DNA from: Alphaproteobacteria bacterium
Lineage (GTDB): Bacteria; Pseudomonadota; Alphaproteobacteria; Rs-D84
Assembly: GCA_024402755.1 (NCBI GenBank)
Contig: JAKSTD010000028.1
Coordinates: 1 to 6,083, forward strand
Direction: 5' to 3'
Length of the DNA: 6,083 bases
The notes under the pieces were generated by a model, which saw nothing but the letters and a program-made list of their open reading frames with translations, was not told the origin of the DNA and ran no database searches. Position 1 is the first letter of the stretch; the number at the start of each line of letters is the position of its first letter. Below are positions 1 to 5,524 of the stretch, piece by piece. The translations under genes were made by a program, and so were the position numbers.

Positions 1-1389
1 AAAATGTATGCAATCTGGAATCCAAATAAATCTGGAAAGATAACTTTGGACAGTTCTGTTTACCCAAACAACACCACAACATCAACCGTCAAATACACTA
101 CAGAAACAGGTGTGACAGGGGGCAGCCCGAAAGCGGTATACAGTATTTATGAAACAGGTTTATACGATTATTCTAATTTGTCGACTCAGACACCGGTCAA
201 TTCTTTTGCAACCCCAAGTAAAGACGGTTATAAATTTGAAGGTTTTTATGAATCAGATGGCAACACCAAGGTAATAAATAACGATGGTTCAATCGTTAAT
301 GAAACAGCGCTGCGTTCTGTTTCAAGTGTTAGCGGCACAGCAACATGGTATGCACATTGGACACCAAATCCTTATAAGGTTACATATCATCCGGGAACTG
401 CAAAATCAGGTTCTGCATCACATGCTGTCTCTGGCACAAATAAAACTACAAATGCCACATTTGATGAAAACTATACCGTCATAGGAAATTCTGGCGGTAC
501 TACCGATACAAATTACAGCCAAACCGGGTATGAATTTGATGGCTGGCTCGCGAATTATAATTTGACAACAGGTGCTAGCACTGCTTTGACCAATGACAAT
601 ACATCTGGCGGAACACCTTATTCCGCAGGCAATGGTGGAACATATAAAGTTGTTGGTAATGTAGACCTTTATGCACAATGGAAAGCAAAAAAATATAATG
701 TGATATATAACAAGGGTGCACACAGTACCAGCTCTAACCATACCCAGACCAATGGTATAACATTTGATACGACATATACAACACTTGCCCAGGCAACAAC
801 TGGCATAACAGCGGACGCGGGTTATTCATTCTGTGGATGGAGTCAATCTTCGTCTGATTCCTGCACATCAACTACTTTGATTAATGCTGGTTCTGCTATG
901 TCTGCCCCATGGACAACAGACGATGCTTTAACATTGTATGCAATATATAAAGCTAACAACTTCACAATTACCTATGAATGTGGAACAAAACCAGGCACGC
1001 AACCACAAACTGGAGAAGCCCCGGATGCACAAACTGTCACGCAAGATGGCTCATATAACATCGCGGCAAATACCTGTGTATTCAATGGTTGGCATTTCAC
1101 AGGATGGAAGTGCGATTACGATTTATCACAAGTTAATGTGACGCCGGAGAATGGGGTAACATATCAACCAGGCAATACCGCAACATTCAAAGCGGCACAC
1201 AATGTCAAATGTACTGCACAATGGGCAGCGAACGTAGTTACAACAAACTTTGTTGGAAATGGCGGAACTGTCACAGGCGGCGGTCAAACTTGTACATACG
1301 ATGGCACTATTTCATTGCCAAGCGCTGTTACAAGAACAGGTTATACATTCGATGGATGGACGGTCACAAATACAGCTGCATCGAATTAG
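1..1389 (+). CDS. InlB/Listeria-Bacteroides repeat surface protein, 3' part (5' end outside window)
   Basis: The reading frame is open at the left edge, and the first Met (base 4) lies inside a repeat (KMYAIW), so this is the C-terminal part of a longer protein and not a true start. Counting from that Met (461 residues), units of about 84-100 residues repeat. Each has a GY-F-GW core (G75-F81, G175-W181, G273-W279, G362-W368, G446-W452) followed by an LYAQW-like end (WYAHW 115-119, LYAQW 222-226, LYAIY 311-315, CTAQW 403-407). This is the pattern of the Listeria-Bacteroides repeat (Flg_new / InlB B-repeat), a beta-rich fold in extracellular adhesin-like proteins. The chain is rich in Thr, Ser, Asn and Gly, as expected outside the cell. 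It stops (TAG) nine residues after the last GW, so the fifth unit is incomplete, and no anchor, sorting signal or transmembrane helix follows. Repeat identity is confident; the role as adhesin or surface structure is inference. Confidence 0.85.
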   Translation, partial: KMYAIWNPNKSGKITLDSSVYPNNTTTSTVKYTTETGVTGGSPKAVYSIYETGLYDYSNLSTQTPVNSFATPSKDGYKFEGFYESDGNTKVINNDGSIVNETALRSVSSVSGTATWYAHWTPNPYKVTYHPGTAKSGSASHAVSGTNKTTNATFDENYTVIGNSGGTTDTNYSQTGYEFDGWLANYNLTTGASTALTNDNTSGGTPYSAGNGGTYKVVGNVDLYAQWKAKKYNVIYNKGAHSTSSNHTQTNGITFDTTYTTLAQATTGITADAGYSFCGWSQSSSDSCTSTTLINAGSAMSAPWTTDDALTLYAIYKANNFTITYECGTKPGTQPQTGEAPDAQTVTQDGSYNIAANTCVFNGWHFTGWKCDYDLSQVNVTPENGVTYQPGNTATFKAAHNVKCTAQWAANVVTTNFVGNGGTVTGGGQTCTYDGTISLPSAVTRTGYTFDGWTVTNTAASN

Positions 1390-1416
1390 TAATCTTGAAT
1401 TTTGTTATCCTCGTAC

Positions 1417-1452
1417 AAAAAAACACCGGATTTTCCTTCCCGGTGTTTTTTT
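1417..1452. terminator. Bidirectional intrinsic terminator between convergent genes
   Basis: A perfect 13-bp stem: seven A then CACCGG (1417-1429) pairs with CCGGTG then seven T (1440-1452), around a 10-base loop. The GC core flanked by A and T tracts gives a T-run on either strand, so it can end the repeat-protein transcript (stop at 1389) and the dnaA transcript (stop at 1482). Confidence 0.9.
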
Positions 1453-1481
1453 CTCCTCTCTGTTCGTTAGAACAAAACTTT

Positions 1482-2753
1482 TTATTTGCAAATCTTTATC
1501 ATGTCGTCGATTTCTGCATTTAATATCAAATCTGTCGCTTTTTGTTTTTCAATTTGTGCCAGGGCATAAACAACCGTGGCATGGTCACGACCACCACATA
1601 CATTACCGATTTCTGTTAATGATAAATTTGTTGCACCCTTTAATGCAGCCATCATTATTTGACGGGCGCGCACCAAACGACGTGTGCGTGAATTTCCACA
1701 AATTTCATCAAAAGACACTGACATCTTTTCACACATAGATTTAACCATTGAATTTGGTGTTTTATTTTTTGCCAACAAATCACCCAACAAACGCGATGCA
1801 ACATCCATATCAACACTTTCGCCCATTAATTCGGTATATGTTTTAATTTTATTTATAATGCCGTTTACCAAATGTCCATCCGCAGAAATTCTTTTAGATA
1901 ATTCTTCGGCAACATCCGCCTTGACACCACCACGGATTAACATCGCGCGACGAACAAACGCATTTGGCTGAGCCACATCAACAACCAATCCAGATGCAAA
2001 CAAAGATTGAACCCGTCTGTCAAAACCAGTCAACGCATTAGGTGCCGCGTTCGCTGTCAACACCACACTTTTGCCAGCATTTTTCAAATCAATCAATAAT
2101 TGCAAAAATTCATCCATTGTTGCACGTTTCCCAGCCAGCGCACAAACATCATCCATCATAAAAATATCACATTTACGGCAATAATCTTTGAACGAAAATA
2201 TTGTCTTATCACGCAACGAACGCGTAAATTCCATAACGAATTGACCGCCGCTCATTTTTACAATATGTTTTTCAGATGAATTATATATACAATCCAATAA
2301 CATTGATTTCCCACAACCAGCATTACCATATATAAACAGTTGCGAAAACGAAGCATTCGACAGCGCTATTTTTTTACATGCCGCTACTGCAAACATATTT
2401 TCATCACAAGCGATAAATTTATCAAATCCATTTTTATTTTGCGTGTTTTTGACCGGTGCATATTCACAAACAACATTATCGTTCGCAGAATTTACAACAC
2501 GATTCGCACCATTAACACATATATTTATATTCAAAGAAAAATCCGCCGCTATATTCCCCAGGATTTTTCCGTATTCCCTTTTGACATAGTCGGCGGTAAA
2601 TTGATTTTGCGCGATAACATCCAAGCAATTTTGACAGACCGTAAATTGCAAGGGGGCAATCCAGGTCTGGAACGCGGCAGAATCTATTTTATCCGCAACC
2701 GCAGCCCTGATTGATTCCACATTTATATTTTGTTTTATCGCTATTGCTTGCAT
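1482..2753 (-). CDS. dnaA: Chromosomal replication initiator DnaA, divergent ATPase centre
   Basis: A 423-residue DnaA, cytoplasmic AAA+ protein that binds DnaA boxes and opens the origin. Domain I (about 1-75) has the W31-IAPL helix region; domain II is short; domain III (about 110-325) has Walker A GNAGCGKS (143-150) and Walker B FMMDD (198-202); domain IV (about 335-423) has the basic segment RRLVRARQ and the signature GGRDHATV (387-394). ATG at 2753 is chosen because AAGGAG (2767-2762) lies 8 bases upstream; the frame also has a GTG at 2819, but it has no ribosome site and would place the start ahead of the likely promoter. Odd points, from ungapped comparison by eye with E. coli DnaA: Leu251 at the arginine finger (box VII, R285 in E. 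coli), Lys302 at the sensor II arginine, and TAN instead of TSD in sensor I. It ends at the shared terminator with the repeat gene. Family certain; ATPase behaviour open. Confidence 0.95.
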   Translation of the reverse strand: MQAIAIKQNINVESIRAAVADKIDSAAFQTWIAPLQFTVCQNCLDVIAQNQFTADYVKREYGKILGNIAADFSLNINICVNGANRVVNSANDNVVCEYAPVKNTQNKNGFDKFIACDENMFAVAACKKIALSNASFSQLFIYGNAGCGKSMLLDCIYNSSEKHIVKMSGGQFVMEFTRSLRDKTIFSFKDYCRKCDIFMMDDVCALAGKRATMDEFLQLLIDLKNAGKSVVLTANAAPNALTGFDRRVQSLFASGLVVDVAQPNAFVRRAMLIRGGVKADVAEELSKRISADGHLVNGIINKIKTYTELMGESVDMDVASRLLGDLLAKNKTPNSMVKSMCEKMSVSFDEICGNSRTRRLVRARQIMMAALKGATNLSLTEIGNVCGGRDHATVVYALAQIEKQKATDLILNAEIDDMIKICK

Positions 2754-2761
2754 GACCTTTG

Positions 2762-2767
2762 CTCCTT
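2762..2767 (-). promoter_or_regulatory. Ribosome binding site deciding the dnaA start
   Basis: AAGGAG on the minus strand, 8 bases before ATG 2753. It selects this ATG over the in-frame upstream GTG at 2819, which has no such site. Confidence 0.8.
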
Positions 2768-2806
2768 GTCCTTCCTTGCAAAAGAGTTTGCCATTATTTT
2801 TGGGAT

Positions 2807-2836
2807 AGTATAAACCCACCCCACGTATAAATACAA
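2807..2836 (-). promoter_or_regulatory. Possible dnaA promoter
   Basis: TTGTAT (2836-2831) and TATACT (2812-2807) with an 18-base spacer on the minus strand. Transcription would begin near 2800, giving a leader of roughly 45-50 bases before ATG 2753. The -10 has five of six consensus bases and the -35 is only partial; the region is AT-rich, so chance matches are common. Confidence 0.4.
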
Positions 2837-2936
2837 AATGCTCATTTAATATTTATACGCGCCCTACTCTTTCTCTCACTTTGATGGTTGATTTTTAACA
2901 AACATCTTTATTAAAAACCGACCGCTTTTGTTTTTT

Positions 2937-2954
2937 GATTGATAAAAATCAATC
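2937..2954. repeat. Inverted repeat, 7-bp arms
   Basis: GATTGAT (2937-2943), four A, ATCAATC (2948-2954): perfect arms with a 4-base centre. It lies 10 bases from the DnaA box. On the minus strand it is followed by A, not T, so it is no terminator of dprA; an operator or structural element is possible. Confidence 0.6.
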
Positions 2955-2964
2955 GTTTTGGATA

Positions 2965-2973
2965 TGTGAATAA
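2965..2973 (-). promoter_or_regulatory. DnaA box TTATTCACA
   Basis: Perfect match to the consensus TTATNCACA on the minus strand, 212 bases upstream of the dnaA start. Nearby one-mismatch versions occur inside dnaA (TTATCCGCA at 2689-2697 and TTATATACA at 2281-2289, both plus strand), but these may be chance. Confidence 0.55.
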
Positions 2974-2976
2974 TTT

Positions 2977-3016
2977 AAAAGATTAATTTTAGTTTGCAAC
3001 CAAATGTTAATCTTTT
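2977..3016. repeat. Inverted repeat, 10-bp arms with small nested stem
   Basis: AAAAGATTAA (2977-2986) pairs perfectly with TTAATCTTTT (3007-3016); within the 20-base centre TTTG (2993-2996) can pair with CAAA (3001-3004). The arms hold one G-C pair each, so it is a weak hairpin; on the plus strand it runs into T's, but no gene points that way. It could serve as a weak end for dprA or as a protein-binding site. Confidence 0.5.
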
Positions 3017-3037
3017 TTTGAACATTTATTTTTTGAC

Positions 3038-3048
3038 AACGATTCGTT
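3038..3048. repeat. 11-bp palindrome AACGA-T-TCGTT with a GANTC site
   Basis: Perfect 5-bp arms around one base. The centre holds GATTC (3041-3045), a GANTC site of the kind methylated by CcrM in Alphaproteobacteria. The half AACGATT reappears inverted at 2951-2957. Function unknown. Confidence 0.35.
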
Positions 3049-3070
3049 TTTTTCTTGGTTTTTCGCACTT

Positions 3071-3091
3071 TGTATATACATTGTATATACA
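3071..3091. repeat. Two 10-bp palindromes TGTATATACA spaced 11 bp
   Basis: Identical copies at 3071-3080 and 3082-3091. Each is its own reverse complement, and the period of 11 puts both on the same face of the helix. Together they could also fold into a 9-bp hairpin with a 3-base loop. It starts 9 bases past the dprA stop on the minus strand and lacks a following T-run in that direction, so it is not a normal terminator. Confidence 0.6.
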
Positions 3092-3100
3092 TACAAAAAA

Positions 3101-4108
3101 TTAATTTAAAACATATCCGCCATCTTGTTTTCTTATTAAACCTTGTAATTCCAACACCACTAAATCGGCTTTGATTTCCGAAACAGTTTTTTTGACAAGA
3201 TTTGCCAATACAGATTCTGACACTGGAATCATTCCTAATTTATCCAAGATATCATTTTTATATGTATTATTTTTTTTATCTTTTTTATTTTCATCGTCAA
3301 AAAAATCTGTTGATGACATACAAAGTGTTGCCAAACAATTCTTAATCAAAGAATTTGGTCCCGCGCTTCGCGCATCACTTGGGTGTCCAGGCACCGCAAA
3401 TACGGGCTTTTTGTAATCAATCGCGAATCGGGCGGTGGTCATACTGCCAGATTTCAGGTCGGCTTCACTTATAATCAAACATTCTGCCATCCCGGCAACC
3501 CAACGATTTCTTTGCACAAAATTTGTTGCGACAGGTTTTAATCCAACTGGCATTTCACTTATCACGCATCCACGTTCAATAATTTCATAATAAAGTGATT
3601 CGTTTTCAATCGGCCAGATATAATCTGTCCCACCTGCCAACACAGCAATCGTTTGTGTATCGCCATTTGATTTCAGTGCGCCAATATGCGCCGCCGCATC
3701 TGTTCCCATCGCCATACCAGAAACGACTGCATAATTATGCGCTGCAAAACTTTGCGCCAAATCTGATACAAAATTCATACCCGCCGCAGTTGAATGACGA
3801 GTTCCAACGATTGATACTTTCTTTTTTTGCAAAGTTTTAATATTTCCGCGCACACTTATTACAATCGGATGATTTTTTATTCTTAACAACTCTGCTGGAT
3901 AGCAAGAATCATTTTCGAACACATATTTTATATCCAATTCATTTGCCATATCGATTTCGCGTTTAACAGAATCGATAAAATATTCGGTTAAATTCAACGA
4001 ATCGATTACTGCATCCAAATCGCCGTATTGTTCCAGCAACGCGTTATACTTTACCGGACCAATCTTAGGACTTCGCAATATCAAAAGTTTTTTTAATAAA
4101 TCATCCAT
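3101..4108 (-). CDS. dprA: DNA processing protein DprA (Smf)
   Basis: A 335-residue cytoplasmic DprA. The family binds incoming single-stranded DNA and loads RecA in natural transformation, and is also kept in many bacteria not known to be competent. An N-terminal helical part (about 1-60, LRSPKIGPVKYNALLEQYG) precedes the Rossmann domain (about 70-275) with VSIVGTRHST (98-107), SGMAMGTDAAAH (130-141), TIAVLAGGTDYIWPIEN (153-169), FVQRNRWVAG (197-206), SGSMTTA (220-226) and VFAVPG (236-241). A lysine-rich linker (about 272-285) leads to a C-terminal winged helix ending GGYVLN. The usual Arg of SGxARGID is Met here. ATG 4108 is chosen since the family start begins there; the in-frame GTG 4135 lies inside the preceding terminator. 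No Shine-Dalgarno is visible. plsY, its usual upstream neighbour in many Alphaproteobacteria, is separated from it here by two exported-protein genes. Confidence 0.95.
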   Translation of the reverse strand: MDDLLKKLLILRSPKIGPVKYNALLEQYGDLDAVIDSLNLTEYFIDSVKREIDMANELDIKYVFENDSCYPAELLRIKNHPIVISVRGNIKTLQKKKVSIVGTRHSTAAGMNFVSDLAQSFAAHNYAVVSGMAMGTDAAAHIGALKSNGDTQTIAVLAGGTDYIWPIENESLYYEIIERGCVISEMPVGLKPVATNFVQRNRWVAGMAECLIISEADLKSGSMTTARFAIDYKKPVFAVPGHPSDARSAGPNSLIKNCLATLCMSSTDFFDDENKKDKKNNTYKNDILDKLGMIPVSESVLANLVKKTVSEIKADLVVLELQGLIRKQDGGYVLN

Positions 4109-4111
4109 AAC

Positions 4112-4145
4112 AAAAAAGATTGTAGAACAGCCCACAATCTTTTTT
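4112..4145. terminator. Intrinsic terminator after the exported-protein pair, abutting the dprA start
   Basis: A perfect 12-bp stem: six A then GATTGT (4112-4123) pairs with ACAATC then six T (4134-4145), with a 10-base loop. In the minus direction it lies 21 bases past the stop of the upstream exported-protein gene and ends in six T, only three bases before the dprA ATG. Symmetric A/T flanks make it two-way in principle, like the one at 1417-1452. Confidence 0.75.
4119..4124 (-). promoter_or_regulatory. Possible -10 element for a near-leaderless dprA transcript
   Basis: TACAAT on the minus strand (five of six bases of TATAAT) ends 10 bases before ATG 4108. Transcription would start near 4112, leaving about four leader bases. 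It overlaps the 3' arm of the terminator stem, and no -35 is visible, so the call is weak. Confidence 0.3.
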
Positions 4146-4166
4146 AAGCAAAAAATTCAAACAACT

Positions 4167-4676
4167 TTATTCTTCGACCCACATAAAGACATAACCTTCA
4201 CGTTCACGTGTATTTGTCAAAGCAGGATAATTATCTCTCCAATAATCTTCACGACTGTTTACGTGTATCATATCAAAACGTGGATCATCAGTAACAGAAG
4301 CAGGTTGAGCTGTCCCTGTCCCAGTTCCAGTATTCGTTGCACCCGCCTGTTGTGATGTAACGGTCTTATACGAATGTGCCGGTGTAATCACAGGAAATCT
4401 TGAACCCGTACTGGTTGAAGAACTTGTCCCGGCCGAAACTGTATTAGTGGTTGCCTTTGGTTTTGCACGAATTGTCCCAATACGCGAAGTCGCAGCAGTT
4501 GATGCTGTTGATGCAGCCGCTGGCTTAGCCGCTGTAACTTTCGCCGGAGTAACCTTTGCCGCACTAGCAAGCCCGGCCGCTGGTGTCGCAGTACCACTTC
4601 CCAAAACACGAACCGATGAAGCACCAAAAGATGTCATTGGTAAAATCAACAAAGCAAAAATTAAAATCTTTTTCAT
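4167..4676 (-). CDS. Exported low-complexity protein of unknown function
   Basis: I do not recognise this 169-residue protein. A Sec signal peptide is clear: MKK, a hydrophobic run (ILIFALLILPM), and likely cleavage around residues 19-20 (SFGAS). Residues about 28-125 are low complexity, rich in Ala, Thr, Ser, Pro and Lys (KVTPAKVTAAKPAA, TGTGTGTA), resembling a flexible linker or wall-spanning stretch. The last 40 residues (DDPRFDMIHVNSREDYW onwards to FMWVEE) have balanced composition with several aromatic residues and are probably the folded part. ATG 4676 is chosen because AAGGA lies just upstream and the signal peptide starts there; the in-frame TTG at 4700 would overlap the previous gene. 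It starts 13 bases after the stop of the other exported gene, so the two are almost surely co-transcribed and end at the 4112-4145 hairpin. No Cys follows the signal, so it is not a lipoprotein. Confidence 0.8.
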   Translation of the reverse strand: MKKILIFALLILPMTSFGASSVRVLGSGTATPAAGLASAAKVTPAKVTAAKPAAASTASTAATSRIGTIRAKPKATTNTVSAGTSSSTSTGSRFPVITPAHSYKTVTSQQAGATNTGTGTGTAQPASVTDDPRFDMIHVNSREDYWRDNYPALTNTREREGYVFMWVEE

Positions 4677-4689
4677 TTTTTTCCTTTTT

Positions 4690-5451
4690 TTATTTAGCAA
4701 ATTCGTTTATTAACCCGTCTATATTAACACCGTTAACACTATTGCGTTTACCCTTAAGTGTTGTCAACGCATTAACTATTCTGTTATATTCTGCGACATT
4801 TTTCTCTTTATATACCAATAATTGGGATCTGTATAATTCTTCTGGTGTTAATTTTTTTTGCCCCATAACAGCACCATCAATCAATTTATTACCAAACAAT
4901 TCCATAACACCGACACCCAACCCAGCACCACCAACAGTGCTTGCAACTATACCACCAATACGGGCACCCTTTTTCGCGTCCAAAATACGTTTTTCCATTT
5001 CTTTTTCGTTTGCCCAAGAACCACATTCAATGTTTTCACCCCACATAAAATATTTCGCAGGCACATCAGACACAGCAATTCTCGCATCATCGGACTTTAA
5101 TTCCACACGAACAAAGCAAACATTATTTTCTGGATTTTTAACATCTTCGTTCATACTGGCATAATTAGAAGTGTCACTATAACGCGATGCCCAAACAAAA
5201 GTATTCCCAACACCGATATTATTATTTATACATGCATTTCTTTCTGCTTCGCGTCTATCTACTTCTGTTTCTGCTGGGACAGAATTTATATTTGATGGAT
5301 TAATACCAACACCATTTAACTGATTCACAGATGCAGTATAACGTGGCGCGGTTGTCACTATCTTTCCAACCATGGTTGGACGCGCACTCTGTGCAGCATT
5401 TGCACCAGAAACCAGCATAGACAAAACTGCCATAGAAACAAAATATTTCAT
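4690..5451 (-). CDS. Exported protein with glycine-zipper segment, unknown function
   Basis: I do not recognise this 253-residue protein. It begins with a Sec signal peptide (MKYFVSMAVLSMLVSGANA, cleavage likely after Ala19). The mature part has an N-terminal region with three cysteines (C74, C112, C143), an odd number if disulfides form in the periplasm. Next come a charged helix (about 147-161), a glycine-rich hydrophobic stretch at 162-187 (GARIGGIVASTVGG, then AGLGVGVMELFG) resembling a glycine zipper that could insert in or pack against a membrane, and a polar, probably helical C-terminus (about 200-253). ATG 5451 is supported by AAAGGGG 8 bases upstream. It is the first gene of a pair with the exported protein 13 bases downstream, with its own promoter in the gap after plsY. 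A periplasmic or outer-membrane-associated role is inference. Confidence 0.85.
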   Translation of the reverse strand: MKYFVSMAVLSMLVSGANAAQSARPTMVGKIVTTAPRYTASVNQLNGVGINPSNINSVPAETEVDRREAERNACINNNIGVGNTFVWASRYSDTSNYASMNEDVKNPENNVCFVRVELKSDDARIAVSDVPAKYFMWGENIECGSWANEKEMEKRILDAKKGARIGGIVASTVGGAGLGVGVMELFGNKLIDGAVMGQKKLTPEELYRSQLLVYKEKNVAEYNRIVNALTTLKGKRNSVNGVNIDGLINEFAK

Positions 5452-5459
5452 ATTACATT

Positions 5460-5466
5460 CCCCTTT
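5460..5466 (-). promoter_or_regulatory. Ribosome binding site of the first exported-protein gene
   Basis: AAAGGGG on the minus strand, 8 bases before ATG 5451; it supports that start and partly overlaps the inverted repeat at 5464-5488. Confidence 0.65.
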
Positions 5467-5488
5467 ATGATGAATATTATATCATAAA
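5464..5488. repeat. Inverted repeat over the -10 element (possible operator)
   Basis: TTTATGAT (5464-5471) and ATCATAAA (5481-5488), perfect 8-bp arms with a 9-base centre. It covers the -10 box and the likely start site, a usual place for a repressor site. The arms are AT-rich, so chance is possible. Confidence 0.4.
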
Positions 5489-5504
5489 ACAGAGTCAAAA
5501 ACAA
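5476..5504 (-). promoter_or_regulatory. Promoter of the exported-protein pair, extended -10
   Basis: Perfect TATAAT (5481-5476) preceded by TGA (extended -10, TGn) on the minus strand, with TTGTTT (5504-5499) 17 bases further upstream as a partial -35. Transcription should start near 5469, just before the ribosome site of the gene at 5451. The pair is therefore likely transcribed independently of plsY. Confidence 0.65.
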
Positions 5505-5524
5505 ATTATAAATATAAAAAAAGA

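Larger units (their letters stand above)
2754..3100. other. AT-rich intergenic region between dprA and dnaA; candidate DnaA-controlled region or origin
   Basis: 347 bases with no credible gene on either strand. It is very AT-rich with long T and A tracts and holds, from the dnaA side: a ribosome site, a possible promoter, an 18-bp inverted repeat (2937-2954), one perfect DnaA box (2965-2973), a 10-bp-stem inverted repeat (2977-3016), an 11-bp palindrome (3038-3048) and paired 10-bp palindromes (3071-3091). Origins often lie beside dnaA and combine DnaA boxes with AT-rich DNA, but only one perfect box is seen, so an autoregulatory dnaA promoter region is an equally good reading. Confidence 0.45.

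Noticed and set aside
418..741. Open frame on the minus strand within the repeat gene
   Set aside because: It is antisense to a clearly coding repeat frame, with cysteine- and isoleucine-rich unnatural composition and no ribosome site.
2340..2714. Plus-strand open frame inside dnaA
   Set aside because: Antisense to conserved DnaA domains I-III; no support beyond the absence of stops.
2874..3012. CtrA-type sites (TTAA-N7-TTAA) in the dnaA upstream region
   Set aside because: TTAA pairs occur but with the wrong spacing, as expected in AT-rich DNA.
2680..3045. GANTC sites (2680-2684, 2713-2717, 3041-3045) as evidence of CcrM control of dnaA
   Set aside because: GANTC is frequent by chance, and sites also occur elsewhere in the window; no enrichment can be shown.
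3071..3091. Paired palindromes read as the dprA terminator
   Set aside because: They can fold as a hairpin, but in the direction of dprA transcription the stem is followed by A's, not a T-run.
4676..4700. TTG at 4700 as the start of the second exported protein
   Set aside because: It overlaps the previous gene and would put a charged extension before a standard MKK signal peptide that has its own ribosome site.
4583..5164. Long plus-strand open frame of 193 codons across the two exported-protein genes
   Set aside because: It runs antisense across the junction of two genes with clear signal peptides and ribosome sites; its own product shows no domain pattern.
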